A stretch of DNA of 64,000 bases from Methanomicrobiales archaeon (lineage in GTDB: Archaea; Halobacteriota; Methanomicrobia; Methanomicrobiales; Methanoculleaceae): NCBI GenBank assembly GCA_012511245.1, contig JAAZGM010000134.1:1-64000 (forward strand), read 5' to 3'. Below, piece by piece: positions 24,544-33,942 of the stretch; position 1 is the first letter of the stretch; the number at the start of each line of letters is the position of its first letter. A program made the position numbers and the translations under genes. The notes under the pieces are model-generated. The model was not told where the DNA came from. It made no database searches and worked only from the letters and a program-made list of their open reading frames with translations.

Positions 24544-26982
24544 TCACTCCCCTTCTTCCCCATCCTCTTCGGCATCCAGGATCGTGAACCCGATGACCCT
24601 GTCGCCGTCATCGAGTCGCATGACCCGGACGCCCCGGGTGCCGCGCTTCTGGATCGATACTTCGGAGACCTTCGTCCGGATGACGATACCGGATTCGCTC
24701 ATCACGATGATCTCATCGTCATCGGAGACCGCCATCGACCCGATGACGTTGCCTGCCCGGACGTCGACGACGATGTTCCTGACACCCATCGTGCCCCTGC
24801 CGTGGCCGCGGAACTCATCAAACTCCGTCCGCTTCCCGTAGCCCTGCTCCGTGATGGTGAGGAGATGGTCGTTCTCGACGACGGATATCGCCTGCAGGGC
24901 ATCACCGTGGCGGAGACGGATCCCCCGCACACCCATAGCGTTCCGGCGGACCGGGCGGACAGCCTCCTCGTGGAACCGGAGACTCTGCCCGAATCTCGTC
25001 GTCAGGATCAGTTCCCGGTCACCGTCGGTCGCCTTCACATCCACCAGTGTATCGCCGTCACGGAGGTTGATAGCGTTGATACCGGTCTGCCGCGGCCGCG
25101 AGAACTCATCGAGCGCCACCTTCACGACCGTCCCCGCCCTCGTTGCGAAGAAGAGGAAGTGTTCGGAGTCAAACTCCCGCACAGGGATCACCGTGGTCAC
25201 CCGCTCCTCACCATCGAGGGGGAGGAGGTTGACGAGAGCCTTGCCCTTCCCGGTCCGCTGCCCCTCAGGGAGATCGTAGACCTTCAGCCAGTAGATCTTT
25301 CCCCGGTCGGTGAAGCAGAGGAGGTAGTCGTGCATATTCGCGACGAAGACGTTCTCGACACCATCATCGTCCTTTGTCGCCATGCCGATGACGCCGCGGC
25401 CGCCGCGCCGCTGGTTCCGGTAGGTGTCGAGATCGATCCTCTTCACGTAGTTGGAGGATGTGAGCGAGACCAGCATCGGTTTGTCCTCGATGAGATCCTC
25501 CTTATCGAACGCCTCAGCCACCTGCCCGATCCGGGTTCTCCGCTCGTCGCCATAACGTGTGCCGATATCGACAAGTTCTTTCCTGATCTCGGCAAGAATG
25601 CTTTCTTCACTCGCAAGGATCGCAGACAACCGCTCGATCTCCATCGCAAGAACATCGCGCTCGTCGAGGATCTTCTGCTGCTCAAGCGCCGCAAGCCTCC
25701 GAAGCTGCATCTTCAAGATGGCATCCGCCTGCACCTCGTCGAGGGCAAACTTTGCCACCAGGGCATTCAGGGCTTCTTCAGTCGTTCCGGATGCCCGGAT
25801 CGTCGCGATGACCGCATCGATGTTGTCGAGCGCGATGAGGAGGCCGCGGAGGATATGCATCCGCTCCTCGGCTTTCGCAAGGTCGAACTCCGTCCTCCGC
25901 CTGACCACATCCACCCGATGTTTGAGGAACTCATGGATGAGTTCCTTGAGGTTCAGGGTCCGGGGCTGGCGGTCGACGATCGCGAGGTTGATGATGCCAA
26001 AGGACGACTCGAGCGCCGTGTGCTTGTAGAGGTAGTTCAGGATCACCTGAGGCGCGGTGCCCTTCTTCAGGTCGATCACGATCCGCATACCGTCGCGATC
26101 GGACTCGTCGCGGATGTCGCCGATCCCCTCGATCCTTTTGTCACGAACGAGGTTTGCGATATGTTCGATCAGACGCGCTTTGTTCACCTGGAATGGGATC
26201 TCGGTGATGATGATCTGCGGAGTCCGCCCTTCCTCCTCGATCTCCGCAACCCCCCTGACCACACACTTCCCGCGACCGGTGAGATAGGCATCACGGACTC
26301 CTCCGGTGCCCATCATGATCCCGCCGGTCGGGAAATCGGGACCGGGCATGATCCGCATCAGTTCCTCAGTGGATGTGCCCGGTTCATCGATGACGCGGCA
26401 GGTCGCCTCACAGACTTCTCTGAGGTTATGAGGCGGCATGTTCGTCGCCATACCAACCGCGATCCCGCTTGACCCGTTGACGAGGAGGTTTGGGATACGG
26501 GCGGGAAGGACGTCGGGTTCCTCGAGTGATTCATCAAAGTTCGGGACGAAATCTACCGTCTTCTTGTCGATATCCGCCAGGAGCTCCTCTGAGATCTTCG
26601 TGAGCCGGGCCTCCGTATACCGCATCGCTGCAGCGGAATCCCCGTCGATAGACCCGAAGTTACCCTGACCGTCCACCAGCGTGTGGCGGTAGGAGAAGGG
26701 CTGCGCCATCTTCACAAGCGTATCGTAGATGGCCGAATCACCGTGCGGGTGATACTTACCCATCACGTCTCCGACAACACGGGCGCTCTTCTTGTAGGGC
26801 TTGTCGCTCGTGTTGCCCATCTCCCACATCGCATAGAGGGTGCGACGATGGACCGGCTTCAAACCGTCCCGCACATCCGGAATAGCCCGGCCGATGATCA
26901 CGCTCATCGCGTAGTCGATGTAGCATGATTTCATCTCCTCTTCGATGTTGACCGGAACGATGCTGACGTGTTCAGATGTCAA
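24544..26982 (-). CDS. gyrA: DNA gyrase subunit A
   Basis: An 812-residue DNA cleavage and re-joining subunit of gyrase. The N-terminal winged helix domain carries the catalytic Tyr in AAMRYTEARL at about residue 122. The tower and coiled-coil follow. The C-terminal beta-pinwheel contains the GyrA box QRRGGRGV at about residue 525, which is needed to wrap DNA and introduce negative supercoils, so this is gyrase and not topoisomerase IV. The acidic C-terminal end (DAEEDGEEGE) is usual. The start overlaps the gyrB end by 11 bases; the pair is one transcript. Gyrase in methanogens was acquired from bacteria (established knowledge). Confidence 0.97.
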   Translation of the reverse strand: MTSEHVSIVPVNIEEEMKSCYIDYAMSVIIGRAIPDVRDGLKPVHRRTLYAMWEMGNTSDKPYKKSARVVGDVMGKYHPHGDSAIYDTLVKMAQPFSYRHTLVDGQGNFGSIDGDSAAAMRYTEARLTKISEELLADIDKKTVDFVPNFDESLEEPDVLPARIPNLLVNGSSGIAVGMATNMPPHNLREVCEATCRVIDEPGTSTEELMRIMPGPDFPTGGIMMGTGGVRDAYLTGRGKCVVRGVAEIEEEGRTPQIIITEIPFQVNKARLIEHIANLVRDKRIEGIGDIRDESDRDGMRIVIDLKKGTAPQVILNYLYKHTALESSFGIINLAIVDRQPRTLNLKELIHEFLKHRVDVVRRRTEFDLAKAEERMHILRGLLIALDNIDAVIATIRASGTTEEALNALVAKFALDEVQADAILKMQLRRLAALEQQKILDERDVLAMEIERLSAILASEESILAEIRKELVDIGTRYGDERRTRIGQVAEAFDKEDLIEDKPMLVSLTSSNYVKRIDLDTYRNQRRGGRGVIGMATKDDDGVENVFVANMHDYLLCFTDRGKIYWLKVYDLPEGQRTGKGKALVNLLPLDGEERVTTVIPVREFDSEHFLFFATRAGTVVKVALDEFSRPRQTGINAINLRDGDTLVDVKATDGDRELILTTRFGQSLRFHEEAVRPVRRNAMGVRGIRLRHGDALQAISVVENDHLLTITEQGYGKRTEFDEFRGHGRGTMGVRNIVVDVRAGNVIGSMAVSDDDEIIVMSESGIVIRTKVSEVSIQKRGTRGVRVMRLDDGDRVIGFTILDAEEDGEEGE

Positions 26983-28942
26983 GGTTGTTCACCTCCTTTG
27001 CATGCCGGCGGATGAAATCCCTGCGGGCATCAACGTTCTCTCCCATGAGTTTCTCGAATATCGCGTTTGCGTAAACGGCATCCTCGATCTTCACCTGCTT
27101 GAGCACCCGGTTCGCCGGATCCATCGTGGTGCTCCAGAGCTGGCCGGCGTTCATCTCACCAAGACCCTTGTAGCGCTGGATCGTGACGCCTTTCTCGCCC
27201 CATTCACCGGTGATCTCGCGCATCTCCTCCTCGCGGTAGGCATACTTCTCCTGCCTGCCTTTTGCAATCCGGTAGAGGGGCGGCTGGGCGATGTAGATGT
27301 AGCCGTTCTCAACGAGCGCCGGCAGATAGCGGTAGAAGAACGTGAGAAGAAGCGTCCGGATGTGTGCACCATCGACATCGGCATCGGTCATCAGGATGAT
27401 GTGGTGGTAGCGAGCCCGCTCTACATCGAAGTTATCGCCGATTCCGGTCCCTATGGCGGATATCAGCGCCTGAATCTCGGCATTCTTCAGGCTCCTGTGT
27501 TCTGACGCCTTCTCGACGTTCAGGATCTTCCCCCGCAACGGGAGGATTGCCTGGAATTTTCTGTCCCGCCCCTGTTTTGCGGAACCGCCTGCCGAATCTC
27601 CTTCCACGATATAGAGTTCGCTCTTTGCCGGGTCACGCTCCTGACAGTCGGCAAGTTTCCCGGGAAGGCCGGTCGACTCCAGCGTGCTCTTCCTCCGGGC
27701 GAGTTCGCGAGCGTTCCGGGCGGCTTCCCGCGCCCGTGCTGCAGCCATCGCCTTATCCACGATCGTCTGGAGAGTTCTCGGATGCTCCTCGAAGTACTCG
27801 GTGAGCGATGAGTAGACGAGTGAGTCCACGATGCCCCTGACGTTGCTGTTTCCAAGGCGCATCTTGGTCTGCCCCTCAAACTGCGGGTTTGCCACCCGGG
27901 TGCTGATGATAGAGGCGAGCCCTTCCCTGACATCCTCACCCCGGATCTGGGCATCGTTGGTCTTGAGGAGGTTGTTCCTCCGTGCTGCGTTGTTGATCGC
28001 CCGGGTGATGGCGCTCCGGAACCCCTCAAGGTGAGTTCCACCCTCGCGCGTGTTGACGCTGTTGACGTAGGTGTAGACCGTCTCTGTGTATGAGTTATTG
28101 TATTGCAGGGCGACCTCGACCTCAACCATGCTCTCAGGATCGCGTTTCTGGAAGTAGATGATGTCATCGTGGAGGCTCTCCTTCCCTTCGGCGAGGTGGG
28201 CGACGAACTGTCGGAGACCATCTTTGAAGCAGTAGACCGCCGCGTCTCCGGTGCGTTCGTCCTGCAGAACGATCGTGAGACCGCTGTTCAAATATGCGAG
28301 TTCGCGGAGCCGGTGATCCAGCACATCGTAGTCGTACTCGACGGTCTCGAAGATCGACCGATCGGGCTGGAACGTTATCCGGGTTCCCCGAAGCCGTTCG
28401 TAGTCGATCTGCTGCCCGTCCAGAGGGCCGTAACGCTCCTCGTACCGCGCCTCCATCTCATGCTCGGTCTCAGGGCGGCTCGTGAGTGGTTTTGCGACCT
28501 GGCCCTGCCGGAACTGCATCGTGTAGACGTTGCCATCCCGGAAGACCGTTGCATCAAGCCAGCTTGCAAGGGCGTTGACGACTGAGACGCCGACGCCGTG
28601 CAGTCCGCCGGAGACCTGGTAGGTATTCTTGTCGAACTTTCCGCCGGCATGAAGCACAGTGAGGACGATCTCAAGAGCGCTCTTGCCATACTGGGGCATG
28701 ATGTCGACCGGGATACCGCGCCCGTTATCATCAACTGTGACCGAGCCGTCCCGGTTGATGGTCACCTGTATCCGGTCGCAGAACCCGGCGAGAGCCTCGT
28801 CTACGGCGTTGTCCACGACCTCGTAGACCAGATGGTGCAGCCCCCGACTCTCTGTGCTGCCGATGTACATGGCGGGGCGCTCCCGCACCGGCCTCAGGCC
28901 TTCCAGTACCGTGATGTGTGAAGCATCGTATGTATCAGTCAT
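26972..28942 (-). CDS. gyrB: DNA gyrase subunit B
   Basis: A 656-residue ATPase subunit of gyrase. The GHKL ATP-binding domain has EVVDNAVDEAL (N box), DDNGRGIPVD, and GGLHGVGVSVVNALS-type glycine loops. The TOPRIM domain has EGDSAGGSAKQGRDRKFQAILPLRGKILNVEKA and DADVDGAHIRTLLLTFFYR, with all metal-binding acidic residues present. The C-terminal QRYKGLGEMNAGQLWSTTMDP contacts GyrA. It has the short form of length without the Gram-negative insertion. AT-rich sequence at 28981-29013 on the minus strand contains TATATACT and TTATAAAA boxes that may be its promoter. Confidence 0.97.
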   Translation of the reverse strand: MTDTYDASHITVLEGLRPVRERPAMYIGSTESRGLHHLVYEVVDNAVDEALAGFCDRIQVTINRDGSVTVDDNGRGIPVDIMPQYGKSALEIVLTVLHAGGKFDKNTYQVSGGLHGVGVSVVNALASWLDATVFRDGNVYTMQFRQGQVAKPLTSRPETEHEMEARYEERYGPLDGQQIDYERLRGTRITFQPDRSIFETVEYDYDVLDHRLRELAYLNSGLTIVLQDERTGDAAVYCFKDGLRQFVAHLAEGKESLHDDIIYFQKRDPESMVEVEVALQYNNSYTETVYTYVNSVNTREGGTHLEGFRSAITRAINNAARRNNLLKTNDAQIRGEDVREGLASIISTRVANPQFEGQTKMRLGNSNVRGIVDSLVYSSLTEYFEEHPRTLQTIVDKAMAAARAREAARNARELARRKSTLESTGLPGKLADCQERDPAKSELYIVEGDSAGGSAKQGRDRKFQAILPLRGKILNVEKASEHRSLKNAEIQALISAIGTGIGDNFDVERARYHHIILMTDADVDGAHIRTLLLTFFYRYLPALVENGYIYIAQPPLYRIAKGRQEKYAYREEEMREITGEWGEKGVTIQRYKGLGEMNAGQLWSTTMDPANRVLKQVKIEDAVYANAIFEKLMGENVDARRDFIRRHAKEVNNLDI

Positions 28943-29152
28943 CTGTGACCTCCGCTGAACAAGCGGCGTCCTGAATCGCAGTAAAATACACAGTATATAT
29001 TGGTTTTATAACCACTTATACTGAACGGCCTCCGTGGATACGCTGATTTGCGCCGTTTCAGCATATTTCCAGCCGTCCGGAGCCTCCATGCAGATATGCC
29101 TCTCTGCCGGGGCGGCAGGGTTACCCCGGCCTATATGGACTCGGCGATTCTG

Positions 29153-29166
29153 CCGGCGCGCGCCGG
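29153..29166. repeat. 14-bp GC palindrome downstream of a hypothetical gene
   Basis: CCGGCGCGCGCCGG is a perfect palindrome 15 bases past the end of the gene at 29182-29490 on the minus strand. It could form a hairpin at the transcript end. There is no T run after it, so termination is only a guess. Confidence 0.3.
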
Positions 29167-29181
29167 GAGGGAGGAGACTTC

Positions 29182-29490
29182 TCAGTCATACTTCCCTGTG
29201 TCTGGATCCGGTATGCCGAGTTCTATATCGACTGCAATCGCGATCCGGTTGAGGATTCGCCTGATATCTGCTGCATCTTCTTTGTCCAGGATGCCCGGTT
29301 GGTGCCAGAGCACCATCTTACGGAGCCGTCCGACGAGTTCCTCGATCTCAGTTCCCCGGAACTGGACCGGGACGATGAACTCTGAGAGATGATCTGCAGC
29401 GCCAAAGAAGGCCCTCTCGGGAGGGAGGCCGAAGTGCCGTGAGAGAAGCATGAGGTTGACGATGAAACCCCTGCCGAACTCGCTCTTCAT
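29182..29490 (-). CDS. conserved hypothetical protein
   Basis: A 102-residue soluble helical protein: MKSEFGRGFIVNLMLLSRHFGLPPERAFFGAADHLSEFIVPVQFRGTEIEELVGRLRKMVLWHQPGILDKEDAADIRRILNRIAIAVDIELGIPDPDTG. Codon use is typical for the genome, and the protein has the look of a small methanogen-specific family. I do not recognise a function. Met 29490 is chosen; Met 29505 is an alternative. The flanking stretches 28943-29181 and 29491-29736 show no other gene. Confidence 0.6.
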   Translation of the reverse strand: MKSEFGRGFIVNLMLLSRHFGLPPERAFFGAADHLSEFIVPVQFRGTEIEELVGRLRKMVLWHQPGILDKEDAADIRRILNRIAIAVDIELGIPDPDTGKYD

Positions 29491-29736
29491 AGAGATGGAT
29501 CGCATGGGAGCCTACATAATTGTGTTGACTGAGAACGGTAAAGTATCGGGCACAGTTCAACACTCTCCGGTTTTCTCAAGATCTTGTCCGCACATAGGAT
29601 GCCCGTCGTCTGCCGCATCTCCCCGGGCCACGGTGGCGGGGCAATAGTGCCGGTTCCGGGACATCTGGATGATCTCCTCCGGAATAATTACAAAACACCC
29701 CTGTGTTCCGGCAACCGGCAGGGTTCAATGGCAGGA

Positions 29737-30552
29737 TTATGTAAACAGATAAGTTCCGGCCGAGACCGCCACGATGAAGATGAATGATGCCGCCAGAAAC
29801 GCCCATTCCCCGGGGTGCAGGGGCTTTTTTGCAAGAAATATATACGAAGCCTTTCCGTAGCTCCGGCAGAGCATGCTGACATATGTGCGCTCCCCCTGCT
29901 CAAACGACCTGATAAAGACCGACCCGATTGTATAACTCATCTGCCTGATGCGATACACGTACGGCAAAGAACCGTCGAATACGTCGAAGCACCGGGTTTC
30001 AAGCGCATGCCTCACCCTGTTGAACATGTCGGCAAAGACGAATAGATATCGTATCATCATGCCCAGAGCGAGTGCAAACTCCGGTGGCAGACCCAGCCTC
30101 GCGGCGCCGTCCAGAAGATCCTGCATCCTGGTCGTCGAGGAGAGCAGGATGATGAAGGAGATGCAGACCAAAAACTTGGCCCCAAGGATAGTAGCGAACT
30201 CCATCGATTCGGCGAATATGTGTATCCCGAAGGGCAGGTCGAAGATCGCGTGAACGCTGGAATACCGCGGATTTTCAAAGAATATCTGAAAGAATATGAT
30301 GAAAAAGCCGAACGGAAGGATCATAAGGAACCGCTTCACAAAAACCAGCGGGGGCAGCCGGGAGAACGCCCACAAACAGAGAAAGAAGAGGAACATCACC
30401 TCCCCGAAGAGATAGGTCTTTGTGGAGTACGGGAATGCCACAACGGCAATGATGCATGCGAAGCATATGAGAATCTTCACTCTTGCATCCAGGCGGTGGA
30501 CCGGGCTGTCACGGTATGCCATGCGTTCGATGTCGTAAAGCTCATCGATCAT
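29737..30552 (-). CDS. cbiQ: ECF transporter T component CbiQ (cobalt/nickel)
   Basis: A 271-residue membrane protein, the transmembrane coupling subunit of a group I energy-coupling factor transporter. It has about five helices and the two short Ala-Arg-Gly-type coupling motifs expected in CbiQ: EQGERTYVSMLCRSYG near residue 220, and RVRHALETRCF near 185. The N-terminus MIDELYDIERMAYRDSPVHRLDARVKIL is typical of the subfamily. It is last in the operon cbiM-cbiN-cbiO-cbiQ and overlaps cbiO by 4 bases. Confidence 0.93.
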   Translation of the reverse strand: MIDELYDIERMAYRDSPVHRLDARVKILICFACIIAVVAFPYSTKTYLFGEVMFLFFLCLWAFSRLPPLVFVKRFLMILPFGFFIIFFQIFFENPRYSSVHAIFDLPFGIHIFAESMEFATILGAKFLVCISFIILLSSTTRMQDLLDGAARLGLPPEFALALGMMIRYLFVFADMFNRVRHALETRCFDVFDGSLPYVYRIRQMSYTIGSVFIRSFEQGERTYVSMLCRSYGKASYIFLAKKPLHPGEWAFLAASFIFIVAVSAGTYLFT

Positions 30553-31382
30553 GGCGATCCCTTGAGTTTCTCAAGAAGTGCCGCTTCTACTTCATCGTAT
30601 GTGTATCCCATCCGAATGTCTACCCCCTGACGCTGGAGCGAACGAATCAGCCGCGGGAGCACGGGTACCTGCAGGTGTGCGAAACTCAAGAGATCTTCCT
30701 GCACGAAGACCTCCTGAACAGTTCCCTTGCCGATAACAGATCCCCTGTTCATGATCCAGATCTCGTCTGCGATCTCGGTGACGATATCGAGATGGTGCGT
30801 GGAGGTGATCACGGTCATGCCGTATTTTTCCGGGAGTGTATTGATGAAATCGATCAGATCGGAGACGCCTTGCGGGTCAAGGCCCGCCGTTGGTTCATCC
30901 ATGACCATCACCTGAGGCTCCATGGCGATGATCCCTGCAATGGAGACTCGCTTCTTTTCTCCTCCGCTCAGGTGATGAGGAACGCGATTTCGGAGTTCTT
31001 CGATTCCGACAATCCGAAGTGCTTCATCGACGCGGTGCTGGATGGTTTTACTGTCAAGACCGAGGTTTGCCGGTCCGAACGCCACATCCTGCTCGACGGT
31101 CGGTGAGATGATCTGGTCGTCCGGATTCTGGAAGACGATACCGACGAACTTCCGCACATCCCTGATATTCTGCCTGGTGATCGGCTCGCCTCTGATGAGC
31201 ACCTCCCCGGATGTCGGCTTGAGAATGCCGTTGAAATGCTTGAAAAGCGTGCTCTTTCCTGCGCCGTTCGCTCCTATTACCGCGATCAGTTTCTTCCTGC
31301 CCGCAACGAAGTTGACATTGTCCAGGGCCAGGTCGGTGCCCCGATAGGAGTACCGGAGATTACGGGTCTCGATCAGATGCAT
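30549..31382 (-). CDS. cbiO: ECF transporter ATPase CbiO (cobalt/nickel)
   Basis: A 277-residue ABC ATPase. Walker A GANGAGKSTLFKHFNG is at about residues 36-51, the Q-loop is FQNPDDQI, the signature is LSGGEKKRVSIAG at about 139-151, Walker B is VMVMDEPTAGLDP and the H-loop is TSTHHLD. The helical insert and the C-terminal extension after residue 220 match CbiO/EcfA. It drives metal uptake with CbiM (substrate binding), the PDGLE small subunit and CbiQ. Confidence 0.95.
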   Translation of the reverse strand: MHLIETRNLRYSYRGTDLALDNVNFVAGRKKLIAVIGANGAGKSTLFKHFNGILKPTSGEVLIRGEPITRQNIRDVRKFVGIVFQNPDDQIISPTVEQDVAFGPANLGLDSKTIQHRVDEALRIVGIEELRNRVPHHLSGGEKKRVSIAGIIAMEPQVMVMDEPTAGLDPQGVSDLIDFINTLPEKYGMTVITSTHHLDIVTEIADEIWIMNRGSVIGKGTVQEVFVQEDLLSFAHLQVPVLPRLIRSLQRQGVDIRMGYTYDEVEAALLEKLKGSP

Positions 31383-31415
31383 GTATAGTCGGCACTTCGA
31401 AAAATTGGAGATATA

Positions 31416-31751
31416 TCATTGTTTTGATGCAGCAACCACTTTACCGGCACCGAAGGCAAGGGCAAAGGCGATCAGGACGCCGACGATAATGGCGATGATC
31501 GCGCCAAGCGACCCCAGTTCCTCCCCTAAAGCATAATCCGGCATGGGTGCTGCATAAGCAAACGTGCCGGACCCGACCGCTTCGGGATCGCCGTCTTCGG
31601 GGGACGGCCCCGTCAATGTCTTGCCGCCCTGCACGAAGAGAGCCGTGCTTTCCAGCCCATCCGGATCGCTCGATGCGAAAAATACCGCCGTAACGCCGAT
31701 GGCGATCGCAAGGACGATCCCGACGGCGATAAACGACTTCATCTCCATCAT
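31416..31751 (-). CDS. PDGLE-domain small subunit of the Co/Ni ECF transporter (CbiN-like)
   Basis: A 111-residue protein with an N-terminal helix (MKSFIAVGIVLAIAIGVTAVFF), an extracytoplasmic segment starting SSDPDGLESTA (the PDGLE motif) and a C-terminal helix (LGAIIAIIVGVLIAFALAFGAGKVV). Two-helix subunits of this kind assist CbiM or NikM in metal loading. PDGLE proteins are found with both nickel and cobalt systems, so the motif does not settle the metal. The start overlaps the cbiM end by 4 bases (ATGA). Confidence 0.88.
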   Translation of the reverse strand: MMEMKSFIAVGIVLAIAIGVTAVFFASSDPDGLESTALFVQGGKTLTGPSPEDGDPEAVGSGTFAYAAPMPDYALGEELGSLGAIIAIIVGVLIAFALAFGAGKVVAASKQ

Positions 31752-32392
31752 GCCGCCACCCCGCTCTTGCTCTCCAGCGGCATCAGGTCGGGGCGGGCAT
31801 GGTATATGAGATAGACCGCTCCTGCAGTGATCGCGCCTTCGATGATGCCGATAGCCGCATGGTAGGTGCCCATGGCCAGAAGACCCGGCACAAGGGGAAA
31901 CGTGCCTGCAACGAACATCTCGACCGATGCCGCAAGTGCCGGTATGAAGCATGCAAACCAGGCAGCAATCCCGGCGGAGACGTACGCGTTCCGGGCAATG
32001 CTCTTTAAGGTCGTGAACCCGTAATAACCAACAAAACCGCCGATAACCCCCATGTTGATGATATTCACGCCCATGGTCGTGATACCGCCGTCGCCGAAGA
32101 ACACGCCCTGGATTATCAAGACCAGAGTGAGGATAAAGACCGCGGCATAGGGGGAGCCCAGGACAATCGCGGCAAGGGCTCCTCCCACAAGATGGCCGCT
32201 CGTCCCCATACCTACCGGCAGGTTGAAGGCCTGAATTGCAAAGATTCCTGCAGCCAGAACCGCCACAAGAGGGATTTTTTCCTCGGCAAGCTCCTTTCGC
32301 GCCCATCTCAATGAGAGAGCGACGAAGATCAGGGCAATGATCCAGTACACTGCAGCCTGTCCAATCGGAATAAACGCATCAGGTATATGCAT
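31748..32392 (-). CDS. cbiM: ECF transporter substrate-binding subunit CbiM/NikM
   Basis: A 214-residue membrane protein. The N-terminus MHIPDAFIP is diagnostic: His2 and the free amino group bind the metal. It is followed by about seven helices, including FNLPVGMGTSGHLVGGALAAIVLG with the second metal-binding His. It takes up Co2+ or Ni2+. A methanogen needs Ni for F430 and hydrogenases and Co for corrinoids, and the sequence alone does not tell which metal is carried here. It is the first gene of the operon, with a palindrome over its TATA box. Confidence 0.93.
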   Translation of the reverse strand: MHIPDAFIPIGQAAVYWIIALIFVALSLRWARKELAEEKIPLVAVLAAGIFAIQAFNLPVGMGTSGHLVGGALAAIVLGSPYAAVFILTLVLIIQGVFFGDGGITTMGVNIINMGVIGGFVGYYGFTTLKSIARNAYVSAGIAAWFACFIPALAASVEMFVAGTFPLVPGLLAMGTYHAAIGIIEGAITAGAVYLIYHARPDLMPLESKSGVAA

Positions 32393-32416
32393 GGCACACC
32401 CTGATCTGCTGTGTTA

Positions 32417-32439
32417 CGTAATAGTATATAGGTATTACG
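32417..32439. promoter_or_regulatory. operator-like palindrome over the cbiM promoter
   Basis: CGTAATA (32417-32423) and TATTACG (32433-32439) are perfect inverted repeats with a 9-base spacer. The spacer contains the TATA-like AGTATATA, about 35 bases before the cbiM ATG. A protein bound here would block TBP. Metal-dependent control (NikR- or DtxR-like) is an inference; the sequence does not match any consensus I can state with certainty. Confidence 0.5.
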
Positions 32440-32452
32440 AATCGCGAAGGTT

Positions 32453-33607
32453 CTATAACTCCATAAGAACTCGTCGTACTCCTGATGCGAAGAGTATGCC
32501 CATTGCCCTTGCCAGCGCGGGTTTCAGGGCAAGTTTACGGATCAGGGTGCCCGGCCTGTCCATATCACCGTGCTCCACGATCGTCTGGATGATATCGGGG
32601 TCATTTAACGCCCGGCAGAGACGGTCGATCTCCTCCGGCGTCATCTTCTGCCGCATCCTGAGCGCTCTCATCCCGATATCGAGTTCTCTCCCGAAATCTT
32701 CCTTCCAGCGCCGCTCGTAATCCCGGAGGCTCCCGTCGTCGAACTCCCCGCGCGCCACGCACGTCGCAGCGACCGCAGCAGCGTGTTTTGCTGACCGGAT
32801 GCCCGTGTAGATTCCTCCGCCCGACGTGGGTTTCGCGAACCCCGCGGCATCGCCGACGATGAGCGCTCGATGGCCGTAAGTCTGAGGCATGACCCCGAGC
32901 GGGATGACGCCGGTTGCGAGGTGGAGCGAGTTCTCCCCGTAACGGGCAATGAATCGGTCGAAGTGATCCTTTGCATGCTCTCTCGCGCAGAGACCGACAC
33001 GCGCCCGGGTTGCTGAGATCGGGATCACCCACCCGAAGAAGTCGGGTGAGGCGTCTGGATGGAGTTCCACATAGCGTGGATCTACCTTGCAGGGGACCTC
33101 TGCCTGCACCCCGGCAAGATAGACCCTTGATCGCTGGAATCCGAGCATGCGGGCGATGGAGCTCCGTGGCCCGTCGGCAGCGATCAGGAGGCGGAAGGGG
33201 ATCTCCTCCCGCCCGTGGATGCCCCGGGTCAGGAGCGAGGTGCCCTGGATACCTGATGCGCTTGTTTTCAAGCGAAACTCCGCCCCGGCGTTCGCCGCCT
33301 TCTCTGCCATCTCCCGGTCGAGGTGACACCGATCGACGACATAGGCCTTCGTCACCCCTGCATCGAAGAGGAGCTCGCCGCCGAGACCCGAGACCATGCG
33401 TGCGCCGCTCACCTCATTCAGGACCGAACGGTTCGAGACGTTACACTCGGCAAACGCTGAGGCTGAGAGCAATCCTGCGCACTGCACCGGGTAGCCGATC
33501 GTCCCATGCTCCTCAATACAGAGTGTTTTAAGCCCTTCTTCGGCACACGCCCGCGCTGCTGCGCTCCCGGCAGGCCCCGCGCCCACAATGACTACATCCC
33601 AGACCAA
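32453..33607 (-). CDS. geranylgeranyl reductase family FAD protein
   Basis: A 384-residue flavoprotein. The Rossmann FAD motif VIVGAGPAGSAAARACAEEGL is at residues 5-25, then IGYPVQCAGLLS (the PxxCxG motif of the family, Cys about 43), RxxxD-type YVVDRCHLDREMA and the second FAD loop ALIVGDAAGFAKPTSGGGIYTGIRSAK. It belongs to the group that saturates geranylgeranyl chains of archaeal lipids. It may be the digeranylgeranylglycerophospholipid reductase or a paralogue acting on other isoprenoids. It is divergent from no gene and stands apart from its neighbours. Confidence 0.88.
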   Translation of the reverse strand: MVWDVVIVGAGPAGSAAARACAEEGLKTLCIEEHGTIGYPVQCAGLLSASAFAECNVSNRSVLNEVSGARMVSGLGGELLFDAGVTKAYVVDRCHLDREMAEKAANAGAEFRLKTSASGIQGTSLLTRGIHGREEIPFRLLIAADGPRSSIARMLGFQRSRVYLAGVQAEVPCKVDPRYVELHPDASPDFFGWVIPISATRARVGLCAREHAKDHFDRFIARYGENSLHLATGVIPLGVMPQTYGHRALIVGDAAGFAKPTSGGGIYTGIRSAKHAAAVAATCVARGEFDDGSLRDYERRWKEDFGRELDIGMRALRMRQKMTPEEIDRLCRALNDPDIIQTIVEHGDMDRPGTLIRKLALKPALARAMGILFASGVRRVLMEL

Positions 33608-33713
33608 GCTATCATCATCCCCCGCAAATCCGGGATCCCGGTGATTCCTCTCTCCCGAATATTAGGACCCCGGTTGGTATAAATGAGAGCGGCCGGCAGG
33701 GCCGATCCCCTGC

Positions 33714-33938
33714 CTACCTGAGATGCTCCGCCACGAACCGGCCTGTCTCGAAGCCGATGAGGGCAAGAAAGATCATGGTCAATATGACCATCGCAGAAAG
33801 GAAGAGTGCGACCACCTCATCAAGGGTGAGCATGAACACCCCGGCAGCCGGGGCCATGAGGCCGGGGAATGTGGCAACTGCCACGGCGCCGATTACCCAT
33901 ATCGCCACAAAAATGAGGTAGATCGATAGTTTCCTCAT
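33714..33938 (-). CDS. small two-helix membrane protein
   Basis: A 74-residue protein with two hydrophobic segments (LSIYLIFVAIWVIGAVAVATF and VVALFLSAMVILTMIFLALIGF) joined by MAPAAGVFMLTLDE. No family is recognised. It follows the membrane protein at 33943 by 4 bases on the same strand, so the two are probably cotranscribed and may act together. Confidence 0.65.
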   Translation of the reverse strand: MRKLSIYLIFVAIWVIGAVAVATFPGLMAPAAGVFMLTLDEVVALFLSAMVILTMIFLALIGFETGRFVAEHLR

Positions 33939-33942
33939 GGAT

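Noticed and set aside
24514..26472. 652-codon open frame antisense to gyrA
   Set aside because: GC-rich codon bias in gyrA leaves the opposite strand open. The translation is Asp/Arg/His-rich with no domain, and gyrA is certain.
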